A DNA stretch of 64,000 nt from positions 62,001-126,000 of the forward strand of contig DALZZF010000007.1 in assembly GCA_031987605.1 (NCBI GenBank). Reading direction: 5' to 3'. The translations under genes and the position numbers were made by a program. Origin of the DNA: JAFAGO01 sp031987605 (GTDB taxonomy: Bacteria; Bacteroidota; Bacteroidia; Flavobacteriales; Weeksellaceae). The notes below the pieces were generated by a model. It did not search any database. It was not told where the DNA came from and saw only the letters and a list, made by a program, of their open reading frames with translations. Shown piece by piece: positions 33,442-42,426 of this stretch (position 1 is its first letter; each line of letters opens with the position of its first letter).

Positions 33442-33458
33442 AAATTATTTTAAAAGAA

Positions 33459-34748
33459 TTATCTGTTTTCTATAGGAACATAATCTCTTTTCGGTGCACC
33501 CTGATAAACCTGGCGCGGTCTTCCGATTGGATCTCCTTTCAGTCTCATTTCTTTCCATTGAGAAATCCATCCCGGCAATCTTCCCAATGCAAACATTACG
33601 GTGAACATTTCGGTTGGGATTCCCAGTGCTCTGTAAATAATTCCGGAATAGAAGTCTACATTCGGATAGAGTTTACGTTCTACGAAATAATCGTCTTCCA
33701 GTGCCACTCTTTCTAGCTGAAGCGCAATATCCAGAGTTTTATCGTGCACGCCTAATTTATTGAAAATATCGTCGGCTGCTTTTTTGATGATTCTGGCACG
33801 CGGATCAAAGTTCTTGTATACTCTGTGCCCGAATCCCATTAAACGGAAATTATCTTCTTTATCTTTTGCTTTTTTCACATATTTTTCAACATCACCTCCG
33901 TCATTATTAATCATTTCAAGCATTTCGATTACGGCTTGATTGGCATCACCGTGAAGTGGTCCCCAAAGTGCGGAAACACCTGCAGAAATTGAAGCAAAAA
34001 GACCGGTATGTGCAGATCCCACCATTCTTACGGTGGAAGTGGAACAGTTCTGCTCGTGATCGGCATGTAAAATTAAAAGTTTATCCAAGGCTTCAACGAC
34101 AATTGGATCCATCTCAAATTTTGGATTGTTGTGCATTCTAAACGTCATGTAATAGAAATTTTCAACATAATTGAGACCATTATCTCCGTGGTTAAGCGAA
34201 AATCCTTTTAATTTTCTGTAAGTCCATGAACACAGATGGGCAAATTTTGCGATAAGCATTTCTGCGGCATGATCCAGATCTTCTCTATTTTTTATATCAA
34301 CGGCTTTCGGATTAAAAGCAGTAAGCGCTGAAGTTAATGTTGATAAAACTCCCATAGGGTGAGCAGAACGAGGGAAAACGTCCAGAATCTTTTTCATTTC
34401 CTCTGCTACCCAATTATAGTTCTTAATATTGTTTTCGAACTGCACAAACTGGTCTTTTGTAGGAAGCTCACCTTGAAGCAACAAATACATAACCTCAGTA
34501 AAATTAGATTTTTCTGCAATCTGTTCGATAGGATAACCTCTGTAGAACAATTCGCCTTTATCTCCGTCAAGATAAGTAACCTCGCTAATCGTAGCTCCGG
34601 TATTTTTATACCCCAGGTCAAGCGTGATTAATCCTGTTTGGTCTCTCAGTTTGGAAATATCAATTCCGCGATCTCCAAGAGTGCTTTCTACAATCGGATA
34701 ATCATACGATTTCCCATCATAGTTCAATACTACTTTATTGTCTGACAT
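33459..34748 (-). CDS. gltA: Citrate synthase (type II, hexameric)
   Basis: 429 residues, like the NADH-sensitive bacterial type II enzymes. An N-terminal beta region (YDYPIVESTLGDRGIDISKL) precedes the helical core. Active-site regions are LHADHEQNCSTSTVRM, the GPLHGDANQ loop with its His, and MGFGHRVYKNFDPRA. It catalyses entry of acetyl-CoA into the TCA cycle. It is monocistronic, separated from eno by a terminator. Confidence 0.97.
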   Translation of the reverse strand: MSDNKVVLNYDGKSYDYPIVESTLGDRGIDISKLRDQTGLITLDLGYKNTGATISEVTYLDGDKGELFYRGYPIEQIAEKSNFTEVMYLLLQGELPTKDQFVQFENNIKNYNWVAEEMKKILDVFPRSAHPMGVLSTLTSALTAFNPKAVDIKNREDLDHAAEMLIAKFAHLCSWTYRKLKGFSLNHGDNGLNYVENFYYMTFRMHNNPKFEMDPIVVEALDKLLILHADHEQNCSTSTVRMVGSAHTGLFASISAGVSALWGPLHGDANQAVIEMLEMINNDGGDVEKYVKKAKDKEDNFRLMGFGHRVYKNFDPRARIIKKAADDIFNKLGVHDKTLDIALQLERVALEDDYFVERKLYPNVDFYSGIIYRALGIPTEMFTVMFALGRLPGWISQWKEMRLKGDPIGRPRQVYQGAPKRDYVPIENR

Positions 34749-34911
34749 TTGTTTGAATTTTATTTGATAAATATAAGGAAAACACGCGGAATTTCAAATG
34801 TGATTTTTATTATTTTAACATTTATATAATCTATTGTCTAAATTTGTGTAAACGCCGTTTTTTTCGCAACAATTTTCTTTTATAAAACCATCTGATTTTC
34901 AGCATAAAAAT

Positions 34912-34944
34912 AAAAAAGCACCTGAACAAAAAATTCAGATGCTT
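34912..34944 (-). terminator. Terminator after eno
   Basis: On the minus strand GCATCTGAA pairs with TTCAGGTGC (one G·T or mismatch) around TTTTTTG and is followed by TTTTTT. The rest of the 218-bp gap before gltA shows no other clear feature apart from presumed promoter sequence. Confidence 0.85.
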
Positions 34945-34966
34945 TGCATATTATTTATCTTTCTGA

Positions 34967-36259
34967 TTATCTTTTGATTCTGAAAGCGTCAAGACCTGGG
35001 AAAACGGCTGTTTCTCCCAATGCTTCTTCGATTCTCAAGAGTTGGTTGTATTTTGCCATTCTGTCGGAACGGGAAGCTGAACCTGTTTTAATCTGCCCAC
35101 AATTGCAAGCAACCGCTAAATCTGCGATGGTAGAATCTTCAGTTTCTCCAGATCTGTGAGACATTACAGATGTATATCTATTGGTTTGAGCCAACTGTAC
35201 AGCATCCAAAGTTTCAGATAGTGAACCGATCTGGTTTACTTTCACCAAGATTGAATTGGCAACGCCTTTTTCAATACCGGTTTCCAGTCTTTCCACATTG
35301 GTTACGAATAAATCGTCTCCTACCAACTGTACTTTATCTCCGATTTTATCGGTAAGTAATTTCCATCCTTCCCAATCGTCTTCCTGCATTCCATCTTCGA
35401 TAGAAATAATCGGATATTTTGATACCAATTCCGCAAGATAAGATACCTGTTCTTCTCTTGAGCGGTGTGCGCCTTTATCACCTTCAAATTTTCTATAATC
35501 GTATGTTCCGTCTTTGTAGAATTCGGATGATGCGCAATCCAATGCAAGCATGAAATCATCACCAGGTTTGTAACCGGCTTGTTCGATTGCTTTCAGTAAA
35601 GTATCCAATGCATCTTCAGTTCCGTCAAAAGTTGGTGCAAAACCTCCTTCATCTCCCACTGCAGTTGAAAGCCCTCTTTTCTTAAGGATTGCTTTCAGAT
35701 TATGGAATACTTCAGTTCCTTTTCTAAGTGCATGAGAGAAAGAATCTGCTTTTACCGGCATAATCATAAATTCCTGAAACGCAATAGGAGCATCAGAGTG
35801 GGATCCTCCATTGATTACATTCATCATCGGAACAGGAAGTGTATTTGCATTTACACCACCTACATATTTATATAGCGGCATTCTTAATTCAGTTGCAGCT
35901 GCTTTCGCAACAGCAAGTGAAACGCCAAGAATAGCATTTGCTCCTAATTTTCCTTTATTGGAAGTTCCGTCAAGATCGATCATCACACGGTCGATCAGAT
36001 TCTGTTCGAAAACGGGAAGTCCAACAATTTCCGGAGCGATTATTTCTCTTACATTTTCAACAGCCTTCGTTACTCCTCTTCCTAAAAATTCTGAACCTCC
36101 ATCACGAAGTTCTACAGCCTCATGTTCACCGGTTGAAGCTCCTGAAGGAACAGCAGCACGGCCCATGGCTCCACTTTCTGTAAAAACGTCAACTTCTACG
36201 GTTGGATTACCTCTGGAATCCAAAATTTGTCTTGCTTCAATGTAAGAAATGTAACTCAT
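34967..36259 (-). CDS. eno: Enolase
   Basis: 430 residues from the ATG at 36259; the longer frame from 36283 would start almost at the promoter. Hallmarks are ARQILDSRGNPTVEVDV, GAPSG-type loop (AVPSGASTGEHEA), GDEGGFAP, LALDCASSEFY, IEDGMQEDDWEGW, VGDDLFVTN and the catalytic-lid SHRSGETEDS. It converts 2-phosphoglycerate to PEP. It carries its own promoter and terminator. Confidence 0.98.
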   Translation of the reverse strand: MSYISYIEARQILDSRGNPTVEVDVFTESGAMGRAAVPSGASTGEHEAVELRDGGSEFLGRGVTKAVENVREIIAPEIVGLPVFEQNLIDRVMIDLDGTSNKGKLGANAILGVSLAVAKAAATELRMPLYKYVGGVNANTLPVPMMNVINGGSHSDAPIAFQEFMIMPVKADSFSHALRKGTEVFHNLKAILKKRGLSTAVGDEGGFAPTFDGTEDALDTLLKAIEQAGYKPGDDFMLALDCASSEFYKDGTYDYRKFEGDKGAHRSREEQVSYLAELVSKYPIISIEDGMQEDDWEGWKLLTDKIGDKVQLVGDDLFVTNVERLETGIEKGVANSILVKVNQIGSLSETLDAVQLAQTNRYTSVMSHRSGETEDSTIADLAVACNCGQIKTGSASRSDRMAKYNQLLRIEEALGETAVFPGLDAFRIKR

Positions 36260-36282
36260 AATTGTTTTATTTTTTTGCTCCA

Positions 36283-36290
36283 CAAAGGTA
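36283..36290 (-). promoter_or_regulatory. -7 element of eno
   Basis: On the minus strand TACCTTTG matches TAnnTTTG, 23 nt before the eno ATG. Confidence 0.6.
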
Positions 36291-36324
36291 CTAAATTCCG
36301 CTAAGTATAATGTGCATCATAGTA

Positions 36325-38244
36325 TTATTTTTCCTTAACAGAACAAATATCATCCCGCAGCCAATGCAAACATTCCTGAATGGTTTTGAAATTCAATTCT
36401 TCCGGCACAAGATTCGGTATGATCTCAATTTTTCGGATCAGATAATCGGGCTGTTTCTGAAGACCAACAATCAAGATTACCTTATCCCGTTTGGCAAGAT
36501 CAATAATGATGTCCTCCAGAGAATACAATCCGCTTTGATCCACATAAGGCACTTTATCCATCCTCAGAATCACATATTTTGCTCGATCCGGAATATGCGT
36601 ATAGAGTTGCTGCAAATCATTGGTATACCCGAAAAATAAAGGTCCTTCCAAACGTTTGATATAAATATTATGCGCAATGTCATCCGAAATTCCTCTTTCA
36701 TCTTCTTGCCATGTAAAATCTTCGATCTGATCCAGTGGTAAAACCTGAGATTTCTTGGTATTGATATCTCCCATTTTTTTCATAAAAATTAATGCTGAGA
36801 TCACCAATCCAACGCCGACTGCAATTACAAGATCTACAAAAACGGTGAGCAGCATTACGACAATCATTACCACTACATCCCAGATGGGCATTTTTTTGAT
36901 GGCTTTCAATCCGCGGTAATCGAAAATTCCGATTCCTACGGTAATCAAAACTCCAGCTAAAACTGCAGAAGGGATTTTAGAGGCAATCGGTGCAAAAAAC
37001 AGCAGAATGCTCAATAAAAGCAAAGAGGCAAAAATTCCTGAAAGCCGGGTTCGTGCTCCCGAATCATAATTCAGCAATGTACGGATGGTTGCACTTGATC
37101 CCGGAATTCCACCGAAAAACGCCGCCATACTATTCCCGATCCCTTGAGAAACCAATTCCTGACTGCTGTTATGCTGTTCTTTTTCTTTGGTATCAATAAT
37201 TACAGAAGTAAGAAGTGAATCGATTGAACCCAGCATCGCTAATGAAATCGCTGCCATGATAAACGGTTTTATGGCATCAAAACTGAATCCGGTAAAAATT
37301 TCAAAATGGGGAATGGGGAATCCTTGTGGAATTTCCTGAATCCGGTAAAGATCAAAATTAAAATAAATGGCAATGAAAGAAACCAGCACTAAAGCAACCA
37401 AAGTAGAAGGAATGGTGGAAGTAATGGTTTTGAGGATTTTCAGGGGTTTAATATTTCCGGGAATGAATTGAATCCCGTATTTGAAACCATAAATCACCAT
37501 AACAGTTCCCAGTACAAAAGCAAATTCCAAAAAGTTGATGTTTTTAATTCCTCTTCCTAAATTTTTCAGAATTCCTTCAGGTGATTTTACCTGCATCGTG
37601 GAAACCGTTTTGGCTTCGGCGGTAATTTCGTCCTTGGAAATGCTTTTTACCTCATTTATTTTTTCTTCAATCAAAGCAACATCATCCAGTTTAAAAGATT
37701 TGTCGGAACTGATGGTCTGGAATTTTTTTGCCATGATATTGCTTTCCGCAACGATCATATTTTTCTCCACGAGTTCCTTGTCGTTGCTCGCTACATATCC
37801 TAACAACGGAAAAATCTGCCCCATTAAAATAATAATGGCAATTCCGTTCATAAATCCTGAAATTACAGGATAAGGTATATATTTAATGTATTTTCCCACG
37901 CCGATAATTCCGAGTATTACCTGAAAAACTCCGGCTAAAAAGAACACCATCAATATGGACGGCATTGCCTGACCCAGATTTCCGTTGAATGCCTGCACAA
38001 TTTCCGAAACCACCACCACACTTACTGCGGTCATGGGCGCAGTTGGACCACTGATCTGCATTTGGGTAGAGCAAAATAAAGAGGAGAAAAACCCAATCGC
38101 AATAGCTCCAAATAAACCTGCAGCGGCACCTAAACCAGATTGTTCACCAAAAGCTAACGCTAATGGTAATGCTACAATTCCGGCTGTAATACCTCCGAAA
38201 AAGTCGCCTTTAATATTCTTAAAAGTGAAATAATTTTTGAACAT
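36325..38244 (-). CDS. SulP family inorganic anion transporter with STAS domain
   Basis: 639 residues. The membrane domain starts GDFFGGITAGIVALPLALAF and has the SulP signatures ISGPTAPMTAVSVVVV and FFGGIPGSSATIRTLLNYDSGARTR-type region (about 385-410). A STAS domain occupies the last about 110 residues (LEGPLFFGYTNDLQQL, VPYVDQSGLYSLEDII). Between helices near 150 and 235 there is a hydrophilic insert of roughly 80 residues rich in Lys/Glu/Asp, unusual for short-looped SulP proteins. Bacterial members import bicarbonate, sulfate or carboxylates; the substrate here is not decidable. Confidence 0.9.
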   Translation of the reverse strand: MFKNYFTFKNIKGDFFGGITAGIVALPLALAFGEQSGLGAAAGLFGAIAIGFFSSLFCSTQMQISGPTAPMTAVSVVVVSEIVQAFNGNLGQAMPSILMVFFLAGVFQVILGIIGVGKYIKYIPYPVISGFMNGIAIIILMGQIFPLLGYVASNDKELVEKNMIVAESNIMAKKFQTISSDKSFKLDDVALIEEKINEVKSISKDEITAEAKTVSTMQVKSPEGILKNLGRGIKNINFLEFAFVLGTVMVIYGFKYGIQFIPGNIKPLKILKTITSTIPSTLVALVLVSFIAIYFNFDLYRIQEIPQGFPIPHFEIFTGFSFDAIKPFIMAAISLAMLGSIDSLLTSVIIDTKEKEQHNSSQELVSQGIGNSMAAFFGGIPGSSATIRTLLNYDSGARTRLSGIFASLLLLSILLFFAPIASKIPSAVLAGVLITVGIGIFDYRGLKAIKKMPIWDVVVMIVVMLLTVFVDLVIAVGVGLVISALIFMKKMGDINTKKSQVLPLDQIEDFTWQEDERGISDDIAHNIYIKRLEGPLFFGYTNDLQQLYTHIPDRAKYVILRMDKVPYVDQSGLYSLEDIIIDLAKRDKVILIVGLQKQPDYLIRKIEIIPNLVPEELNFKTIQECLHWLRDDICSVKEK

Positions 38245-38301
38245 ATAATAGTATGATGAAATTTATAGTGGTATAAAGTTATAGATAAAATTAAACAAAT
38301 C

Positions 38302-38309
38302 CAAATTTA
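38302..38309 (-). promoter_or_regulatory. Possible -7 element of the SulP gene
   Basis: On the minus strand TAAATTTG matches TAnnTTTG, about 57 nt before the ATG. Confidence 0.4.
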
Positions 38310-38390
38310 TCATAGGTTTTATGAATAATATCAGCGCTGATATTTCCCTTTGCTGTAAGAATATAAAATTGTAATTTTAAGATTCTAAAA

Positions 38391-38617
38391 CAATGTTGTC
38401 CGATAAAAAAATTAAATAAATCGAAAAACGCAATATTAATAGGATAAATAAACAGGTCGCTCCTCTGGAGCTTTGTTTTCATTGGCTGATTTTTTTCTAT
38501 TACCAGTATACCGAGCTCCATAGGAGCAAATTGCTAATAGGAATAGTCGTTCCCATAATTAGAGCTCCGTAGGAGCGACCTGTTCATTGTATTACTAATT
38601 TTTATCGGACAACGAAG
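38391..38617. mobile_element. MITE-like non-autonomous element, copy 2
   Basis: About 227 bp with the same 15-bp perfect terminal inverted repeats as the copy at 16924-17170 (38395-38409 and 38599-38613) and the same internal AGGTCGCTCCTCTGGAGC palindromic pair. It is flanked by a direct repeat ATTCTAAAA (38382-38390 and 38618-38626), extendable to 12 bp (AAGATTCTAAAA at 38379 and 38615). It lacks the extra internal palindrome of copy 1. It ends 17 bp before the ATG of the next gene. Confidence 0.87.
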
Positions 38618-38634
38618 ATTCTAAAATTTAAAAA

Positions 38635-38973
38635 ATGAAAAGATACATTATTTTGCCCCTTGCTTTTTTAGTATTGGCGGGCTGTAAGAAAAATACGGAA
38701 GGAAATAAAAATGTAATTTCCGGTGAACCAAAAATTGAAGAAAAGGAAGAAAGTGCAATCTATAAAGGTTTACAAAACAGTGTGGCAAAAGTAACTTTTA
38801 CGGAATCTGAAAAGGGAAATACCGCAACCATTCAGGCCAATGGTAAAAAATTTATTTTAGATAAGAAGTCGGATATTCTGTATGAAAGAAACGGAATCCG
38901 CGCCGAACTGAAAGGTGATTCGCTGTATATTATTCAGGATGATAATATTATTCCATTGAAAAAGGCCTTCTAA
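38635..38973 (+). CDS. Small lipoprotein of unknown function (weakly MliC-like)
   Basis: 112 residues. A lipoprotein signal ends at Cys17 (LAFLVLAGC|KKN), then a Glu/Lys linker, then one beta-rich domain of about 60 residues (KVTFTESEKGNTATIQANGK, FILDKKSD, ILYERNGIRAELKGDSLYI). The run of short strands with an NGKKF turn is reminiscent of the lysozyme inhibitor MliC, but the Cys pair and SGA motif of that family are missing, so I leave it unnamed. A MITE lies immediately upstream and must contain or displace its promoter. Confidence 0.75.
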   Translation: MKRYIILPLAFLVLAGCKKNTEGNKNVISGEPKIEEKEESAIYKGLQNSVAKVTFTESEKGNTATIQANGKKFILDKKSDILYERNGIRAELKGDSLYIIQDDNIIPLKKAF

Positions 38974-39009
38974 ACATATAATGAATGTTCGTTTTTGTTA
39001 AAATGTGTT

Positions 39010-39050
39010 GAGATTCCTGCGAAATGACAAATGTTGTGTGTAAAGGTTGC
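39010..39050. repeat. Fragment of dispersed repeat A
   Basis: GAGATTCCTGCGAAATGACA followed by AATGTTGTGTGTAAAGGTT matches the middle of repeat A. The surrounding 38974-39160 is otherwise featureless AT-rich sequence. Confidence 0.45.
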
Positions 39051-39160
39051 TACATATTTATTCATTAATTTGTAGAAAAGATCATGTCCCTCAATTGATT
39101 TTTTAAGAATATTAAAATAAGGCATATCAATCTTTATTTTTATGACCTTGATGAGATCAT

Positions 39161-39263
39161 ATTTTTATAGAAATTCATAATGGTTCGATGGAATTCGACC
39201 CCTTCGGGGTCGAACAATTCAACAAAAATTATGATTCTATAAAAATTTGAATCCTTCGGATTC
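39161..39263. repeat. Nested cruciform repeat plus hairpin
   Basis: An outer imperfect arm (ATTTTTATAGAAATTCATAA at 39161; ATTATGATTCTATAAAAAT at 39228-39246) encloses a perfect stem TTCGACCCC (39194-39202) / GGGGTCGAA (39206-39214). A second hairpin GAATCC/GGATTC follows at 39249-39263. It resembles the REP-like array after aspS. Confidence 0.55.
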
Positions 39264-39331
39264 TTATCATCATGATTAACCAATATTTTTACATATTCCT
39301 CAGATTTTGTGCATCTCATACTTAATAATAT

Positions 39332-39369
39332 AAAAAAAGAAAAAAGTCACTCCGAAAAAGAGTGACTTT
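39332..39369 (-). terminator. Terminator of the ribosomal protein block
   Basis: AAAGTCACTC (39343-39352) pairs with GAGTGACTTT (39360-39369). On the minus strand a long T-rich tract follows, 32 bp after the rplQ stop. Confidence 0.92.
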
Positions 39370-39400
39370 ACTATTTAATTTATATTGAAAAAATCGGGGT

Positions 39401-39922
39401 TTATTCCTCTGTTTTTTCTTCTGCAGCAGTATCCGCTTTTGGCTCTTCAGCTTTGGCTTCTTCTTTTACATTTGTAATATCTGCAACAGCTTCAGTTTTT
39501 TTTGCGGCAGGTCTTCTGCTTCTTCTGGTTGCTTTTTTCTCTTCAGCATTTGGATTGTAAAGCTCGTTGAAATCTACCAACTCGATAAGTGCAGTATCAG
39601 CAGCATCTCCAGGACGGAATCCTGTTTTGATGATTCTGGTATATCCTCCGTTTCTTTCAGCGATTTTAGGGGCTACAGTTCTGAAAAGTTCTGTAACAGC
39701 CTCTTTGCTCTGAAGGTAAGAGAAAACTGTTCTTCTGTTGTGGGTAGTATCTTCTTTAGCTTTGGTTAAGATAGGTTCAACATACACTCTTAAAGCTTTT
39801 GCTTTGGCAACTGTAGTGTTGATTCTTTTATGCTCGATAAGAGAACAAGCCATATTAGAAAGCAATGCGCTTCTGTGTGAAGCTGTTCTTCCTAAGTGAT
39901 TGAATTTTTTACCGTGTCTCAT
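39401..39922 (-). CDS. rplQ: 50S ribosomal protein L17
   Basis: 173 residues. The core (MRHGKKFNHLGRTASHRSAL…, about 1-120) is standard L17. The last about 50 residues are an added Ala/Glu/Lys-rich tail (KTEAVADITNVKEEAKAEEP), common in Bacteroidetes. It is the last gene of the block, 6 bp after rpoA and before the terminator. Confidence 0.97.
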   Translation of the reverse strand: MRHGKKFNHLGRTASHRSALLSNMACSLIEHKRINTTVAKAKALRVYVEPILTKAKEDTTHNRRTVFSYLQSKEAVTELFRTVAPKIAERNGGYTRIIKTGFRPGDAADTALIELVDFNELYNPNAEEKKATRRSRRPAAKKTEAVADITNVKEEAKAEEPKADTAAEEKTEE

Positions 39923-39928
39923 TGTTAA

Positions 39929-40924
39929 TTATTTATCAGCGTCAAGTTTATATTTTGCTACGTCGAAACCGAAGTTAAGACCTTTAGAGTGCACTAATTC
40001 TTCAAGTTCAGTTAAGGATTTTTTACCAAAGTTTCTGAACTTCATTAAATCAGATTTACTGTAAGAAACCAATTCTCCAAGAGTTTCAACTTCTGCAGCT
40101 TTCAGGCAGTTCAGGGCTCTTACGGAAAGATCCATATCTGCGAGTTTAGATTTCAGAAGTTGTCTTGTATGAAGGGTTTCTTCATCATACTGGATTGAGG
40201 CTTTCACAGCTTCAGTTTCCAATGTAATTCTTTCATCGGAGAACAGCATGAAGTGATAGATCAAAATTTTAGAAGCTTCGGTTAAAGCGTTCTGTGGAGA
40301 GATTGATCCATCGGTCTCAATATCCAATATCAATTTTTCGTAATCTGTTTTTTGCTCTACACGGTAATTTTCAACAGCGTACTGAACTTTTTTGATCGGG
40401 GTGTAGATGGAATCTATTGCAATGGTTCCTACAGGAGCATTCACAGATTTGTTTTGTTCGGAAGGAACATATCCTCTACCCTTTTCAATATTAAATGTAA
40501 TCTCGAAGTTTACATCTTTGTTCAAGTTGCAGATGACCAATTCCGGATTCAGTACTTCGAATCCAGCGATTGATTTTCCAAGATCTCCGGCGGTAATTAC
40601 ATTTTGTTTTGAAATTTTTGCTGTTACCTGCTCAGAAGCCTGATTTTCGGCTTTAGCTTTCAATCTAAGCTGCTTAAGGTTCAGAATGATTTCAGTAACA
40701 TCTTCGATTACTCCCGGAATTGTTGAAAATTCGTGCTCTACACCTTCAATTTTGATAGACGTAATAGCATATCCTTCAAGAGAAGAGAGCAATACTCTTC
40801 TTAAAGCATTACCGATAGTAAGACCAAAACCTGGTTCAAGTGGTCTGAATTCGAACTGACCTTTGAACTCATCAGAGTTTAAAAGAATTACTTTATCGGG
40901 TTTTATGAATTGTAAAATTGCCAT
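39929..40924 (-). CDS. rpoA: DNA-directed RNA polymerase subunit alpha
   Basis: 331 residues from the ATG at 40924, which fits MAILQFIKPDKVILL; the longer frame begins in the rpsD spacer. The N-terminal dimerisation domain has FRPLEPGFGLTIGNALRRVL and the C-terminal DNA-binding domain has LSVRALNCLKAAEVETLGEL and FGKKSLTELEELV. It sits between rpsD and rplQ as in most bacteria. Confidence 0.98.
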   Translation of the reverse strand: MAILQFIKPDKVILLNSDEFKGQFEFRPLEPGFGLTIGNALRRVLLSSLEGYAITSIKIEGVEHEFSTIPGVIEDVTEIILNLKQLRLKAKAENQASEQVTAKISKQNVITAGDLGKSIAGFEVLNPELVICNLNKDVNFEITFNIEKGRGYVPSEQNKSVNAPVGTIAIDSIYTPIKKVQYAVENYRVEQKTDYEKLILDIETDGSISPQNALTEASKILIYHFMLFSDERITLETEAVKASIQYDEETLHTRQLLKSKLADMDLSVRALNCLKAAEVETLGELVSYSKSDLMKFRNFGKKSLTELEELVHSKGLNFGFDVAKYKLDADK

Positions 40925-40958
40925 ATTTTTGGTTGGGTTGAGCAAAAATTTATTAAAA

Positions 40959-41567
40959 TTATTTAGAGTAGAGTTCGACGATCAGGTTTTCTTTGATGTC
41001 TTCAGGAATCTGAATTCTTTCCGGAGCACCAATGAAAGTTCCTTGTTTTTTCTCGTCGTTGAACTGCAACCACTCATAATTTGCTTTAGAAGCAAGTGCA
41101 TCTGTAACCACTTCCAAAGATTTGGATTTTTCTCTTACAGCGATTACATCACCTGCTTTTACAGTATAGGAAGGAATGTTCAAAATTTCTCCGTTTACGG
41201 TAATGTGTCTGTGAGAAACCAACTGTCTTGCAGCTGCTCTTGTTTTTGCAAATCCGAATCTGAATACTACGTTGTCCAATCTGGATTCACAAAGTTGAAG
41301 CAATACTTCACCAGTTACCCCTTTTGCTCTGGTTGCTTTATCATAAAGATTAGCGAACTGTCTTTCCAGGATTCCGTAAGTATATTTTGCTTTTTGCTTT
41401 TCAGCAAGCTGAACTGCATATTCGGATTTTTTCGCACCTCTTCTTTTGTTTGGTCCGTGTTGTCCTGGTGGTTGGTTTTTTCTTCTTTCGAAGTTTTTAT
41501 CACTTCCATAGATTGCAGCACCAAACTTTCTGGCAATCTTTGTTTTTGGTCCAATATATCTAGCCAT
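40959..41567 (-). CDS. rpsD: 30S ribosomal protein S4
   Basis: 202 residues. It starts MARYIGPKTKIARKFG and carries the S4 RNA-binding domain (LDNVVFRFGFAKTRAAARQL, HRHITVNGEILNIPS). No zinc cysteines are present in the N-terminus (C-minus form). S4 is a primary 16S rRNA binder. A 70-bp spacer with heptad repeats separates it from rpsK, while rpoA follows after 34 bp. Confidence 0.98.
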   Translation of the reverse strand: MARYIGPKTKIARKFGAAIYGSDKNFERRKNQPPGQHGPNKRRGAKKSEYAVQLAEKQKAKYTYGILERQFANLYDKATRAKGVTGEVLLQLCESRLDNVVFRFGFAKTRAAARQLVSHRHITVNGEILNIPSYTVKAGDVIAVREKSKSLEVVTDALASKANYEWLQFNDEKKQGTFIGAPERIQIPEDIKENLIVELYSK

Positions 41568-41579
41568 ATTTTTAGGATT

Positions 41580-41637
41580 TAAAGTTTAAGGTTTAACGTA
41601 AAAACATTGAATTTTAAACGTTGAACATTGAACTCAA
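41580..41637. repeat. Heptad-type spacer repeat between rpsK and rpsD
   Basis: GTTTAAGGTTTAAC and ATTGAATTTTAAACGTTGAA followed by CATTGAAC show 7-nt periodicity (TTGA at 41607, 41621 and 41628; GTTTAA at 41584 and 41591). Confidence 0.55.
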
Positions 41638-42027
41638 TTATACTCTTCTTCTTTTTGGTGGTCTACATCCGTTGTGTGGCATTGGAGTCACGTCAACGAT
41701 TTCACTAACTTCAATCCCGGAGTTGTGGATGGTTCTGATGGCAGATTCTCTACCTGCACCCGGACCTTTCACAAACACCTTTACTCTTCTCAATCCGGCT
41801 TCGTGTGCTACGGAAGCACAGTTTTCTGCAGCCATTTGAGCAGCGAAAGGAGTATTTTTCTTGGAACCTCTAAATCCCATCTTTCCGGCTGAAGCCCATG
41901 AAATGACTTCTCCGTTTTTATTGGTCAAAGAAATGATAATATTATTGAAAGACGCTTGGATGTGAGCTTCTCCAATCGCCTCAACTTTTACTTTTCTCTT
42001 TTTAACAGCTTTTGTTTGTTTTGCCAT
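41638..42027 (-). CDS. rpsK: 30S ribosomal protein S11
   Basis: 129 residues with the S11 core (EAHIQASFNNIIISLTNKNG, GFRGSKKNTPFAAQMAAE) and the C-terminal DVTPMPHNGCRPPKRRRV. It is part of the 30S platform. The gene is 12 bp after rpsM. Confidence 0.98.
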   Translation of the reverse strand: MAKQTKAVKKRKVKVEAIGEAHIQASFNNIIISLTNKNGEVISWASAGKMGFRGSKKNTPFAAQMAAENCASVAHEAGLRRVKVFVKGPGAGRESAIRTIHNSGIEVSEIVDVTPMPHNGCRPPKRRRV

Positions 42028-42039
42028 AATTCCTAACGA

Positions 42040-42417
42040 TTATTTACTTGCTTTTTTCTTGTTAGCAACAGTTTTTCTTCTTCCTTTACGGGTTCTAGAA
42101 TTGTTTTTCGTTCTTTGGCCTCTTAAAGGTAATCCCAGTCTGTGACGTATTCCTCGTTGGCATCCTATGTCCATCAATCTCTTGATGTTCAATTGCACTT
42201 CAGAACGCAATTCTCCTTCTACTTTAATGTTTTCGGAGATATAGTTTCTGATGGCAGCCAATTCATCGTCATTCCATTCGTTGACTTTCTTGTCTTCGCT
42301 GATACCGGCTGCTTTCAGGATTTCAGAAGCTGTACTTCTTCCGATTCCGTAGATGTAAGTAAGACCGATAACACCTCTTTTGTTTTTTGGTAAATCAATA
42401 CCTGCAATTCTCGCCAT
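42040..42417 (-). CDS. rpsM: 30S ribosomal protein S13
   Basis: 125 residues: MARIAGIDLPKNKRGVIGLT, the helix-two-turn-helix GIGRSTASEILKAAGI, and the C-terminal RHRLGLPLRGQRTKNNSRT that reaches the P-site tRNA. It is 9 bp after rpmJ. Confidence 0.98.
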   Translation of the reverse strand: MARIAGIDLPKNKRGVIGLTYIYGIGRSTASEILKAAGISEDKKVNEWNDDELAAIRNYISENIKVEGELRSEVQLNIKRLMDIGCQRGIRHRLGLPLRGQRTKNNSRTRKGRRKTVANKKKASK

Positions 42418-42426
42418 AATTTAATT

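Noticed and set aside
39181..39220. GGTTCGA-like sequence considered as a tRNA T-arm
   Set aside because: It is part of a perfect palindrome, and no cloverleaf or acceptor stem can be drawn around it.
40863..41582. 239-codon plus-strand frame opposite rpsD and the start of rpoA
   Set aside because: Long only because the highly biased codons of rpsD leave the antisense frame open; Phe/Ser-rich with no known motif.
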